Part shown: one piece after another, positions 1 to 7,097 of the stretch
Numbering within the stretch: the stretch's first letter is position 1
Layout: each line of letters starts with the position of its first letter
From: Patescibacteria group bacterium
GTDB taxonomy: Bacteria > Patescibacteriota > Patescibacteriia > Patescibacteriales > GWC2-42-12
Length of the DNA: 8,692 nt
Direction of reading: 5' to 3'
NCBI GenBank assembly: GCA_018817545.1
Contig: JAHITL010000088.1
Location: 1-8,692, forward strand
Notes under the pieces: model-generated
Told to the model about the DNA's origin: nothing
Databases searched by the model: none
Seen by the model: the letters and a program-made list of their open reading frames with translations, nothing else
Position numbers and translations under genes: made by a program

Positions 1-39
1 ATTTTGAAAGATAAAAAAAATATGGTAGAGTATATTTAG
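1..39 (+). CDS. possible C-terminal end of an upstream gene (partial)
   Basis: Frame 1 is open from the window edge to a TAG at 37-39, reading ILKDKKNMVEYI and then stop. The other two plus-strand frames close within the first 14 bases. This would be the last 12 codons of a gene lying upstream and co-directional with the two genes that follow, ending 25 bp before the ATG at 65. Twelve codons are too few to recognise a family, and an AT-rich stretch this short can be open by chance. Confidence 0.25.
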   Translation: MLKDKKNMVEYI

Positions 40-64
40 CTAATAAATATAGTTGAATATTTTT

Positions 65-1525
65 ATGTATGGTCCTGATATTGTGATTAATTTGCAACCA
101 TTGGTAGATTTTTTTTCTTTGCCAGCAGATGTGCTGATGTTAAAGTTGCTTTTAATGGTTGGTTGGATGCCTATCGCGATTACTTTTATTTGGGGAGCTG
201 GGCAAGTTTGGTTGAAATACGTTCGCACTAAATGGTTTTTGACTCATAAACAAGTATTATTAGCGATAGATATACCGCGTGGTAATGCGCAAACACCAAA
301 GGCTGTAGAAAATATGCTTGCTTATTTAGCTTGTGAGCACGGAACTTTTAATTATCATGAGGAATGGTGGGAAGGTCAATTTCAATTAAGTTTGAGTTTG
401 GAAATAGTTAGTATTGATGGTTATATTCAATATTTAATTAGAGCTCCTGAAAAATGGAAAGGTGTAGTTGAAACAAGCATATATTCTCAATATCCTAATG
501 CTGAAATAACAGAAGTTGATGATTATGTCGGCGTTGGTCCTTCTAAGTTTCCTGATGATCATTATGATATTTGGGGATCTGAATTTGTTTTAACAAAAGA
601 TAATGCATTACCAATTAAAACTTATATAGATTTTGAAGATACTTTTGGAGAGCCTGAGGTTAAATATAAAGATACTATGGCAGCCTTGATGGATTTAATG
701 AGTAGTTTAAAAAAAGGTGAACAAATTTGGTATCAAATAATTTTAATTCCGATACATCCTGACTATTGGTCTAAACTTTCAGTTACTAGTGAAGATAGAA
801 TTAAAAAGATTGTTGGTGAAAAGATTAAATCTAAAGAGAATATTGTTGATAAAGCTGGAAACGCTTTTATTAAATTACTTGGCGATCTTAGTGAACTCGT
901 TTATAGTATATGGGGGGATATAGAGGAAACGAAAAAAGAAGAAAAAGAAGAGCCTTTTAAAATGATGAATTTAAAACCTTCACAAAAAAAACAAGTTGAA
1001 GCGATTCAGGAAAAAGTTGGCAAACTTTGTTATGAAGTTAAAATTAGGTTTATTTATTTAGCTGAAAAGGAAGTTATGAATAAAAATAAAGCCGCTAACG
1101 GATTTGGTGGATTCATAAAACAGTTTCAAGTAAGTGATTTAAACTCTTTAAAGCCTGATACAGGAGCTAAAGGTACTGCTACTAAAATAAATTATCCTAT
1201 TTTTTATGATGCGCGACTTAATAAAAGAAAGAGAAAAGTTATGCATAATTATAAAGACAGGGAAGATACCGCAGGAAGAACTCCGATGGTTTTAAGTATA
1301 GAGGAGCTGGCAACTCTTTGGCATTTTCCAATAGAAATAGTTGCTAATGCGCCATTAATTCAGAAAGTGTCTGGTAAAAAAGTTGAACCGCCTGCTAGTT
1401 TGCCTTTTAGCAAAGATGTTGTTGCTTCAGATGATATTTTTAGAGATAAAAGTAGCACTGAAAATTTTGATAATACAATTGTTGATTCTAATGATTCGCC
1501 ACCAAAAAATTTACCATTTGCTTAA
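65..1525 (+). CDS. membrane-anchored partner of a VirD4/HerA-like coupling ATPase (conserved patescibacterial family)
   Basis: The protein has 486 residues from the ATG at 65. A TTG at 53, straight after an in-frame stop, would add four residues. Neither start has a Shine-Dalgarno sequence, and I prefer ATG. One hydrophobic segment (about 24-48) precedes a basic patch and a long soluble part. Blocks I recognise as family-conserved are IDIPRGN followed by VENMLAYLA, LSLEIVSIDGYIQYLIRAP, IYSQYP (139-144) and AEITEVDDY. A charged linker at about 285-305 (KKEEKEEP) separates these from the C-terminal part, which carries IEELATLWHFP (412-422) and then KKVEPPASLP. In single-chain transfer ATPases of the TraG/VirD4/HerA type, a similar FHxP...PPxxLP block lies directly before the Walker A domain, which here is the next gene, 26 bp downstream. 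I infer that the protein supplies the membrane anchor and N-terminal domain of a split coupling protein. It has no Walker motif. The function is inferred; the family is reported as uncharacterised. Confidence 0.8.
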   Translation: MYGPDIVINLQPLVDFFSLPADVLMLKLLLMVGWMPIAITFIWGAGQVWLKYVRTKWFLTHKQVLLAIDIPRGNAQTPKAVENMLAYLACEHGTFNYHEEWWEGQFQLSLSLEIVSIDGYIQYLIRAPEKWKGVVETSIYSQYPNAEITEVDDYVGVGPSKFPDDHYDIWGSEFVLTKDNALPIKTYIDFEDTFGEPEVKYKDTMAALMDLMSSLKKGEQIWYQIILIPIHPDYWSKLSVTSEDRIKKIVGEKIKSKENIVDKAGNAFIKLLGDLSELVYSIWGDIEETKKEEKEEPFKMMNLKPSQKKQVEAIQEKVGKLCYEVKIRFIYLAEKEVMNKNKAANGFGGFIKQFQVSDLNSLKPDTGAKGTATKINYPIFYDARLNKRKRKVMHNYKDREDTAGRTPMVLSIEELATLWHFPIEIVANAPLIQKVSGKKVEPPASLPFSKDVVASDDIFRDKSSTENFDNTIVDSNDSPPKNLPFA

Positions 1526-1551
1526 AAAAATAAATTTTAAATTTTTTTATT

Positions 1552-3420
1552 ATGCAAGATAATGAAATAACAACTTTTGCGGAAACTAATTTTCGTAATA
1601 ATTTTCGTAAGTTTGGTATTAAAACTGACGATCGTCGCCGTCATATGTATTTGATTGGCAAAACTGGTATGGGTAAATCAACTGTTTTAGAAAATATGAT
1701 AATTAATGATATTAGAGCTGGTCATGGAGTGGCTGTTGTTGATCCGCACGGTGATTTAGCTGAAAAGATTATTGAATATATACCTGCTAATAGAATTAAT
1801 GATGTTGTTTATTTTAATCCAGCTGACATTGATTTTCCTATTGCTTTTAATGTAATTGAACATGTTGAACCTCATTTAAGGCATTTAGTCGCATCAGGTT
1901 TAATTGGTGTTTTTCAAAAACTTTGGGCTGACTCATGGGGGCCTAGATTGGAGTATATTTTACGTAATGCTATTTTGGCTATTTTGGATTATCCAGATTC
2001 AACTCTTTTAGGTATTACTAGAATATTATCTGATAAAGCTTATAGAAAAAAAGTTGTTGATAAAATACAAAATCCAGTTGTGAAAGCTTTTTGGGTTAAT
2101 GAATTTGCTAGTTATGCTGATAAATTTGCTTCTGAGGCTGTTTCTCCTATTCAAAATAAAGTTGGACAATTTCTTTCTAGTTCGCTAATTAGAAATATTG
2201 TTGGTCAGGTTAAATCGGCAATTGATTTAAGAGATGTTATGGATCAAAGAAAAATTTTAATTTTAAATTTAAGTAAAGGTAGAATTGGTGAAGACAACTC
2301 TTCTTTACTTGGGGCTATGATGATTACTAAAATTCAATTGGCAGCAATGAGCAGAGTAGATATTTTAGAAAAAGATCGAAAAGATTTTTATTTATATATT
2401 GATGAATTTCAGAATTTTACTACAGACAGTTTTGCTAATATTTTATCAGAAGCTAGAAAATATCGTCTTAATTTAATTATGGCGCATCAATATATTGAGC
2501 AATTGGGCGAAAAAGTTAAGCCTGCTGTTTTTGGTAATGTTGGTTCTATGATTGTTTTTCGTGTTGGCGCGATTGACGCAGAGGAATTGGTTAAAGAATT
2601 TATCCCAGTATTTATTGAAGAAGATTTGGTTAATTTACCGAAATATGAATTTTATATTAAATTAATGATTGATGGTATTACTTCTGATCCTTTTTCTGCA
2701 AGAGGTTTAGCGCCATTTCGTGATGACGAAAAAACAAATAATAAAGAAAAGGTTATTAAAATATCGCGAGAAAAATATGCTAAAGACAGAGAGACTGTTG
2801 AAGATAAGATTGCTCGTTGGCATACAAACAATGAAATGCCACATCCAGTTCAGGTAGTCGGAAAAACAAATGAAGGAGGTGTCGTTAACAGATTACTAGA
2901 GATTAGAAAAGAAAAAGATTTCTTGCCAAAACAAGGATCAGTGATTGAGCCTGTTAAAAATTTTTATAAAGCATCTTTGCCAGAAGTGAAGCAACCTTTA
3001 GTTAAAAATTCTTTTGTAGCGCAGAACGAAGTTGTTAATAAAGATGTTGGTAAAATAACTTCTACTTTAACACCTAATGAAAAAAGTGTTTTTAAATTTG
3101 AAGCGGTTTGTAGCCGTTGCGGTAAATTAACTAATGTTTCGTTTAAACCAGATGGTATTAGGCCGATATTTTGCAAGGAGTGTTTAACTCAAATACGTCT
3201 TGAAAGACAGCAAAATATTGAAACAAAAATTATTGCTAAAAAAGAAGATGGTAATACAGAAAAACAAGGAATAAGTTTACAAGAAGCTTTTTCCAATAAC
3301 CCTATAAATTTTTCTGGCAAAAAAGTTGATCTAAAATCTTTAGCAAACAAAATCACGTTGCCTGCAAATAATGATGGCGAACAAGCTTTGCTAGAAGATA
3401 AAGATATTATAATAAAATAG
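1552..3420 (+). CDS. VirD4/TraG/HerA-like type IV secretion coupling ATPase with C-terminal zinc ribbon
   Basis: This 622-residue protein is a RecA-fold motor of the conjugative coupling/HerA class, which uses ATP to move DNA (or protein) through a secretion channel. DDRRRHMYLIGKTGMGKST holds Walker A (GKTGMGKS, 36-43), followed by VAVVDPHGDL. Walker B is YLYIDEFQ (D284, E285), and ARKYRLNLIMAHQY (AHQY at 311-314) is the sensor-like strand typical of the family. There is no N-terminal membrane segment, unlike classical VirD4/TraG; the anchor is probably the preceding gene product. A linker at about 435-515, rich in K, E, N and V, leads to a zinc ribbon with ligands C520, C523, C541 and C544 (CSRC...CKEC). 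A short tail follows with ISLQEAF and INFSGKKVDLKSL. The start is ATG, preceded by a T-run rather than a Shine-Dalgarno sequence. Whether it serves conjugation, DNA uptake or protein export cannot be told from this window, because no relaxase or pilus gene is visible. Confidence 0.9.
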   Translation: MQDNEITTFAETNFRNNFRKFGIKTDDRRRHMYLIGKTGMGKSTVLENMIINDIRAGHGVAVVDPHGDLAEKIIEYIPANRINDVVYFNPADIDFPIAFNVIEHVEPHLRHLVASGLIGVFQKLWADSWGPRLEYILRNAILAILDYPDSTLLGITRILSDKAYRKKVVDKIQNPVVKAFWVNEFASYADKFASEAVSPIQNKVGQFLSSSLIRNIVGQVKSAIDLRDVMDQRKILILNLSKGRIGEDNSSLLGAMMITKIQLAAMSRVDILEKDRKDFYLYIDEFQNFTTDSFANILSEARKYRLNLIMAHQYIEQLGEKVKPAVFGNVGSMIVFRVGAIDAEELVKEFIPVFIEEDLVNLPKYEFYIKLMIDGITSDPFSARGLAPFRDDEKTNNKEKVIKISREKYAKDRETVEDKIARWHTNNEMPHPVQVVGKTNEGGVVNRLLEIRKEKDFLPKQGSVIEPVKNFYKASLPEVKQPLVKNSFVAQNEVVNKDVGKITSTLTPNEKSVFKFEAVCSRCGKLTNVSFKPDGIRPIFCKECLTQIRLERQQNIETKIIAKKEDGNTEKQGISLQEAFSNNPINFSGKKVDLKSLANKITLPANNDGEQALLEDKDIIIK

Positions 3421-3455
3421 ATGGAAGTAGGTATTAAGCTCTAGGTGTTAAAAAA

Positions 3456-3483
3456 TTCCCTAATTCCCTAATTCCTAATTCCT
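3456..3483 (+). repeat. TTCCCTAA short tandem repeat abutting the glycosyltransferase start codon
   Basis: Units TTCCCTAA, TTCCCTAA, TTCCTAA and a final TTCC run in tandem (8, 8, 7 and 4 bp) and end five bases before the ATG at 3489. They occupy the place of a ribosome binding site, and no AGGAGG-like sequence is present. The 68-bp gap between genes holds nothing else that I can name. Confidence 0.8.
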
Positions 3484-3488
3484 CACTT

Positions 3489-5006
3489 ATGGATTATTTA
3501 AAAATAGGAAAAGCAACTGAACTAACTGGGAATGATAGAAAAATTTATAGATTTTTGGAAATATTACCTGGTTTTTTGTCTTTGGGAACATTATTGTTGC
3601 TATTAATTTTATCTTATTTTAAACCGGTTTGGGTGGCTTATTTTATTATTGCTTTTAATGTTTATTGGTTGTTGTTGGTTATTTATTTGGGAATTTTGTT
3701 AATAGCAGCATATTTAGAGATGAAGAAAAAAATGGCAGTTGATTGGCGCGTTGAGTGTCAAAAATTGCCATGGAATGATATTTATCATTTGGTAATTTTT
3801 CCTATTTATAATGAAGGCTTGGAAATTATTAAGCCAAGTTTTTTAGGATTACTTAATGATGGCTATCCTACTGGCAAGATGATCGTAGTCTTAGCAGTAG
3901 AAGCTAGAGCAGGGGAGGATGCATTAGAAAGAGCTAAAATAATTGAACAAGAATATGGCAAAAAATTTAAAAGATTTTTAATTACTGTGCATCCTGATAA
4001 TATTGCTGGTGAAATTCGTGGTAAGGGTTCTAACCAAGCATGGGCAGCCAAAGAGGTTCAAAAAATAATTATTGATAAAGAGGGATATAATTATGATAAT
4101 ATTTTAGTAAGTATTTTTGATATAGATACTATAGTTTTTCCAGGTTATTTTTTCTGCTTAACTCATAAATTTTTGACAGTAGCTGATCCTTATAATGCAA
4201 GTTATCAACCAATACCAGTTTATCATAATAATATTTGGCGGGCTCATTTTTTTGCTCAGGTCGCTGCTGCTTCTAATACTTTTTGGCAAATGATGCAACA
4301 GATTAGACAAGAAAAATTAGCTACTTATTCATCACATTCAATGACATGGAAAGCGTTGGTTGCTGTTGGTTTTTGGTCAACTAATATGGTAAGTGAGGAT
4401 TCACGAATTTTTTGGCATTGTTTTTGTCATTATAAGGGTAATTATAGGGTGGAGCCGTTGTATTTTCCTGTTTCTATGGATGTTTGTATGGATGAGAGTA
4501 TGTGGCAGACTATGAGAAATTTGTATAAACAACAACGTCGTTGGGGTTGGGGAGTGGAAAATGTTCCATATTTAATATTTAATGTTATTAAAAATCATAA
4601 GAAGTTGCCTATGAAAAAAATGGCTAGTCGCATTTTTGTTCAGCTTTATGGTTTTCATTCTTGGGCGACTAATGCTTTAATTATTGGAGTTATCGGTTGG
4701 ATGCCGATGATTTTGGGTGGAGATAAATTTAATTCTATGGTTTTATCAAGCAATTTGCCTGTGGCAACTAGAGTTTTAATGACAGTAGCTATGGTTGGCT
4801 TGATATTTTCTGCAATTATTTCAACCTTACTTTTGCCAAAGCGTCCAGCTCATTATGGTTTTGGTAAAAATGTTGTTATGTTTTTGCAATGGGTTACATT
4901 ACCTTTTAGTATTATTATTTTTGGCTCTATCCCATGTCTAGAATCGCAAATAAGATTAATGTTTGGTAAGTACATGGGTTTTTGGGTAACACCGAAGAAG
5001 AGATAA
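3489..5006 (+). CDS. processive family 2 glycosyltransferase, integral membrane
   Basis: The protein has 505 residues. The order is two N-terminal membrane segments (about 24-44 and 48-76), a cytoplasmic GT-A catalytic domain, then three membrane segments (about 393-411, 429-449 and 462-482) and a basic tail FWVTPKKR. The domain opens with HLVIFPIYNEG (100-110). FDID (D211, D213) is the DxD metal/nucleotide-sugar site, SED (302-304) is the position of the catalytic base, and QQRRW (Q348, R351, W352) is the QxxRW acceptor motif. This set defines processive, cellulose/hyaluronan-synthase-like GT2 enzymes, so it probably builds and possibly exports a surface polysaccharide. The sugar and product cannot be told from the sequence. 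It follows the coupling ATPase by 68 bp on the same strand but need not share its function. The ATG is the first start in the frame and is preceded by a tandem repeat instead of a Shine-Dalgarno sequence. Confidence 0.9.
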   Translation: MDYLKIGKATELTGNDRKIYRFLEILPGFLSLGTLLLLLILSYFKPVWVAYFIIAFNVYWLLLVIYLGILLIAAYLEMKKKMAVDWRVECQKLPWNDIYHLVIFPIYNEGLEIIKPSFLGLLNDGYPTGKMIVVLAVEARAGEDALERAKIIEQEYGKKFKRFLITVHPDNIAGEIRGKGSNQAWAAKEVQKIIIDKEGYNYDNILVSIFDIDTIVFPGYFFCLTHKFLTVADPYNASYQPIPVYHNNIWRAHFFAQVAAASNTFWQMMQQIRQEKLATYSSHSMTWKALVAVGFWSTNMVSEDSRIFWHCFCHYKGNYRVEPLYFPVSMDVCMDESMWQTMRNLYKQQRRWGWGVENVPYLIFNVIKNHKKLPMKKMASRIFVQLYGFHSWATNALIIGVIGWMPMILGGDKFNSMVLSSNLPVATRVLMTVAMVGLIFSAIISTLLLPKRPAHYGFGKNVVMFLQWVTLPFSIIIFGSIPCLESQIRLMFGKYMGFWVTPKKR

Positions 5007-5051
5007 AAAAAATAAGAAAAATAAGAATTAAAATAAGAGAAATAAGATATA

Positions 5052-5094
5052 AAAATAAGAAAAGTAAGAGAAATAAGATAAATAAGAAATAAAA
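5052..5094 (+). repeat. 43-bp exact direct repeat, copy 1
   Basis: The 43 bases starting AAAATAAGAAAAG and ending AAGAAATAAAA are identical base for base to 5111-5153. The offset is 59 bp and the 16-bp spacer is AT-only. The match breaks at both edges (A5051 against T5110, and A5095... against T5154...). This is a recent local duplication inside the low-complexity tract. Confidence 0.9.
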
Positions 5095-5110
5095 ATAATT
5101 AAAAATAAAT

Positions 5111-5153
5111 AAAATAAGAAAAGTAAGAGAAATAAGATAAATAAGAAATAAAA
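5111..5153 (+). repeat. 43-bp exact direct repeat, copy 2
   Basis: This is the second identical copy of 5052-5094. Only two copies exist in the window, and the unit is simple sequence, so it is neither a CRISPR array nor a typical iteron array. Confidence 0.9.
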
Positions 5154-5170
5154 TAAAAAAAACACATTAG

Positions 5171-5176
5171 TATAAT
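5171..5176 (+). promoter_or_regulatory. possible -10 box (TATAAT) for the septum-protein operon
   Basis: An exact TATAAT stands just after the low-complexity tract. No -35-like hexamer is visible 16-18 bases upstream, and TATAAT is expected by chance in DNA this AT-rich. If it is used, transcription would start near 5183 and the two palindromes would form the 5' leader of the mRNA for the genes at 5327 and 5780. Confidence 0.2.
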
Positions 5177-5184
5177 TATATTTT

Positions 5185-5228
5185 TTGTCATTCCCCCCGC
5201 AACTTGCGGGGGGGGGAATCCATTTCCC
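5185..5228 (+). repeat. REP-like palindromic element, copy A
   Basis: The element reads TTGTCATT, then a palindrome, then AATCCATTTCCC. Stem arms are 5190-5202 (ATTCCCCCCGCAA) and 5204-5219 (TTGC, nine G, AAT) around a single C at 5203. The right arm has nine G against six C in the left arm, so three bases bulge or the pairing slips. The flanks GTCATT...AATCCA resemble the widespread REP-like family of the form GTCATTCCCGC...GCGGGAATCC found in many bacterial genomes (from memory). There is no T-run after the stem on either strand, so it is a poor terminator. Confidence 0.75.
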
Positions 5229-5231
5229 GTG

Positions 5232-5269
5232 TTGTCATTGCCCCGCAACTTGCGGGGCAATCCATTTCC
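5232..5269 (+). repeat. REP-like palindromic element, copy B
   Basis: This is a second element in the same orientation, 47 bp after copy A, sharing the TTGTCATT and AATCCATTTCC flanks and the CCCCGCAACTTGCGGGG core. Its stem is perfect: 12 bp (5237-5248 with 5250-5261) around the single C at 5249. Compared with copy A, it has gained a G before the C-run and a matching C after the G-run, so pairing is kept. No transposase of the RAYT (TnpA-REP) type is encoded in this window. Confidence 0.8.
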
Positions 5270-5326
5270 TTATTAAATTTTAATACTGAGTTTTTATTAA
5301 AAAAATAATAATAAAAAAATAAGATT

Positions 5327-5767
5327 GTGGTAAATAAAAACAAAAAAAAATTTATTTATAGAATAATTTTTAGTCAGAATTTTTTGGCTTTTTTAGGATT
5401 GGTTGTGATTGTTTTAATTAGTTTTCCTTTAGCTAAAAATATTAGTAATCGTTATAAAGTTAATCATGAAATAAAAGAATTGGAAAAAGAGATAGCTAAT
5501 TTAGAAAATAAAAATTCAAATTTTAAAGATTTAGTTTCTTATTTAGAATCTAATCAATTTGTGGAAGAGCAAGCAAGACTCAAGTTGGGTTTAAAAAAGG
5601 AAGGAGAGGATGTTGCTGTGATTAAAAATGGATTAGATAATAAAATAGAAAATAATTTAACAGCAACTAGCAGTAGTATTTTTAATATTCCGGGATTAGA
5701 TAAAGCTAATTCGGTTGATCCGATAAGTAATTTGCAAAAATGGTTAAAATATTTTTTTAAAAAATAA
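5327..5767 (+). CDS. septum formation initiator, DivIC/FtsB-like
   Basis: This is a 146-residue bitopic membrane protein of the DivIC/FtsB/FtsL type, small divisome proteins that link early and late cell-division components at the septum. It has a short lysine-rich cytoplasmic N-terminus (1-14), one membrane segment (about 15-36), a coiled coil (about 42-68, with heptads in EIKELEKEIANLENK), and then the family signature FVEEQARLKLGLKKEGE (78-94). The remaining 50 residues are polar and probably disordered. The start is a GTG at 5327; the stop at 5312-5314 excludes a longer in-frame start, and no ATG lies near. There is no Shine-Dalgarno sequence. The next gene follows after 12 bp, so the two are almost certainly co-transcribed. 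The family assignment is good; the exact member (FtsB, FtsL or DivIC) cannot be fixed. Confidence 0.85.
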   Translation: MVNKNKKKFIYRIIFSQNFLAFLGLVVIVLISFPLAKNISNRYKVNHEIKELEKEIANLENKNSNFKDLVSYLESNQFVEEQARLKLGLKKEGEDVAVIKNGLDNKIENNLTATSSSIFNIPGLDKANSVDPISNLQKWLKYFFKK

Positions 5768-5779
5768 TATTTTTTAATT

Positions 5780-7093
5780 ATGACTAATAATCTAGATGGT
5801 ATAAAAAAATTAACGCCAGACGAAGTAAAAAAATCTCGTGAGATAGTTTTAGATTTTATTGGGGAGAATGAACCTATTAATAACTTTGCGTTGGAAAATA
5901 AAGTAGATTCGCAAAGTGTTATTTTTGATAGGATTAAAAAAGTTGATGGAATTACAAAAGGAAAAGAAAAAAAAATAGAGATAGAAAAAAGAATAGATGC
6001 AGAAGAAAAGATTACAGAAGACAGAGTTGTAGAGAAAAAATCTAATAATCAAGAAAATAATAATGTTTATCAAGAAAAAGAGAGATTAATAAGTGAAAAG
6101 AAAAAGCAACAGCAATTACTTGAGGAACAAAAATCTTTAAAGCAGATTAGAGATAAAGAGTCAAAAGCAAAAGAAAAAGAGTTAAAAGATAAACAAGAAG
6201 AAAATCAAAAAGAGCAATTAAAAATAGAACAAATAAAAGAAATAGAAGAAAAAAAAATATTAAAACAAAAATTAGAACAGAAAAGACGACTAGAAAAACA
6301 AAAGAAAAAAAGTGATTTTAAAAAAAAAATATTAAAATTTAAAAAAAATTTAAAATTTAAAGCATTATTATATTTGAAATTATTCAAGAAGTATTTTAAA
6401 AAAATAACTGCAAGTTTAATAATGCTATTTTTGTTATTAACAATTTTTTATATTATTTTTTGTGAAATTGTTTTGGGTTTTAGTATTGATAATAAAGCGA
6501 TTAGACAAGCTGCTAAATATTTATTTGTTCCAGCATTAATTTCTAATTCAGGTTCAGTTGATTTTTATAGCTACAAAGATAGACTTGCTGACGAATTAAA
6601 TATTCGAGGGAAAAATGTGGATGTTAGAGCGATTACAAAAAATGAGTTGTTAAAACAAATAGTATATAAAAAATTAGCTAAGGAATATGGTTTAGTCGTA
6701 GATTCTAGTAATTTAATGACTGATTTAGAAAAAAGAATAGTTATTGATAAAGAAAAAAATCAAATTAGTTTAGCTAGGATTGCTAAAATAAATGATTTGA
6801 TTAAACAAGGAAAAACTTTTGAAGAAGTTAAAAAATATAGTGATGAATTTGAGTCAGGAGTATATATGGAAAATGATTTAGCGCAAGAAAAATTTGGTCG
6901 ATTAATAAATTATTTATCAGAAGGGAAAACGAGCGATATATTAGTTGGTGATAATGGTTATTATTTGATTAAAAAAAATAATCAGAATAATAGTCTGATT
7001 AATATATCTTATATTTTCATAAAAGCTATAACTCTTGATGATTATGTGAATAATAAACTTAGTAATTTAAATGTGCTTAGTTTGGTTGATTAA
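5780..7093 (+). CDS. membrane protein with cytoplasmic charged coiled coil and degenerate parvulin/SurA-like extracytoplasmic domain
   Basis: The protein has 437 residues. Residues 1 to about 85 are polar. Residues about 90-175 are an almost uninterrupted K/E/Q-rich helix. Residues 175-207 are strongly basic (FKKKILKFKKNLKFK), and a membrane segment follows at about 209-233. The outside part has a SurA-N-like helix region (ITKNELLKQIVYKKLAKEYGL) and then a PPIC/parvulin-like block: LIKQGKTFEEVKKYSDE (F347, YSDE about 353-356), LSEGKTSDILVGDNGYYLIKK (G393-K399). A further strand, ISYIFIKA (409-416), resembles the first strand of a parvulin domain and is followed by about 20 residues before the stop. 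Typical catalytic and GG/LG loop residues are missing (ESGVYMEND occupies that place), so isomerase activity is doubtful and a chaperone or scaffold role is more likely. The 12-bp gap to the FtsB-like gene suggests a shared envelope or division role. Confidence 0.65.
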   Translation: MTNNLDGIKKLTPDEVKKSREIVLDFIGENEPINNFALENKVDSQSVIFDRIKKVDGITKGKEKKIEIEKRIDAEEKITEDRVVEKKSNNQENNNVYQEKERLISEKKKQQQLLEEQKSLKQIRDKESKAKEKELKDKQEENQKEQLKIEQIKEIEEKKILKQKLEQKRRLEKQKKKSDFKKKILKFKKNLKFKALLYLKLFKKYFKKITASLIMLFLLLTIFYIIFCEIVLGFSIDNKAIRQAAKYLFVPALISNSGSVDFYSYKDRLADELNIRGKNVDVRAITKNELLKQIVYKKLAKEYGLVVDSSNLMTDLEKRIVIDKEKNQISLARIAKINDLIKQGKTFEEVKKYSDEFESGVYMENDLAQEKFGRLINYLSEGKTSDILVGDNGYYLIKKNNQNNSLINISYIFIKAITLDDYVNNKLSNLNVLSLVD

Positions 7094-7097
7094 AAAT

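Larger units (their letters stand above)
5007..5160 (+). repeat. purine-rich low-complexity tract of AATAAGA-like words
   Basis: Directly after the glycosyltransferase stop the plus strand is almost only A, T and G for about 150 bases. It is made of degenerate AATAAGA, AGTAAGAG and AAATAAGAT words, with no C until about position 5162. No open reading frame of note crosses it. It contains the exact 43-bp duplication listed separately. It looks like DNA grown by replication slippage. A structural or regulatory role is possible but not shown. Confidence 0.8.

Noticed and set aside
53..64. TTG start at 53 for the first gene
   Set aside because: It adds only four residues, has no ribosome binding site, and a good ATG lies at 65. 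It cannot be excluded.
2964..3176. Minus-strand reading frame inside the ATPase gene
   Set aside because: It is a shadow of the coding frame with no recognisable domain, lying wholly inside a gene whose zinc ribbon is clearly real.
3863..4051. Minus-strand reading frame inside the glycosyltransferase
   Set aside because: It is fully covered by the conserved catalytic domain on the plus strand and has no family features of its own.
5052..5153. CRISPR-like repeat
   Set aside because: There are only two copies, the unit is low-complexity sequence without a palindromic core, the spacer is 16 bp of AT-only DNA, and no cas gene is present.
5185..5269. Rho-independent terminators after the glycosyltransferase
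   Set aside because: The hairpins are about 180 bp past the stop and have no T-run after the stem on either strand; the shared flanks fit a REP-like repeat better.
5849..6387. Two phenylalanine/asparagine-rich minus-strand reading frames
   Set aside because: They are the antisense of the lysine-rich coiled coil at 5780-7093; their composition is what AAA/GAA codons give in reverse.
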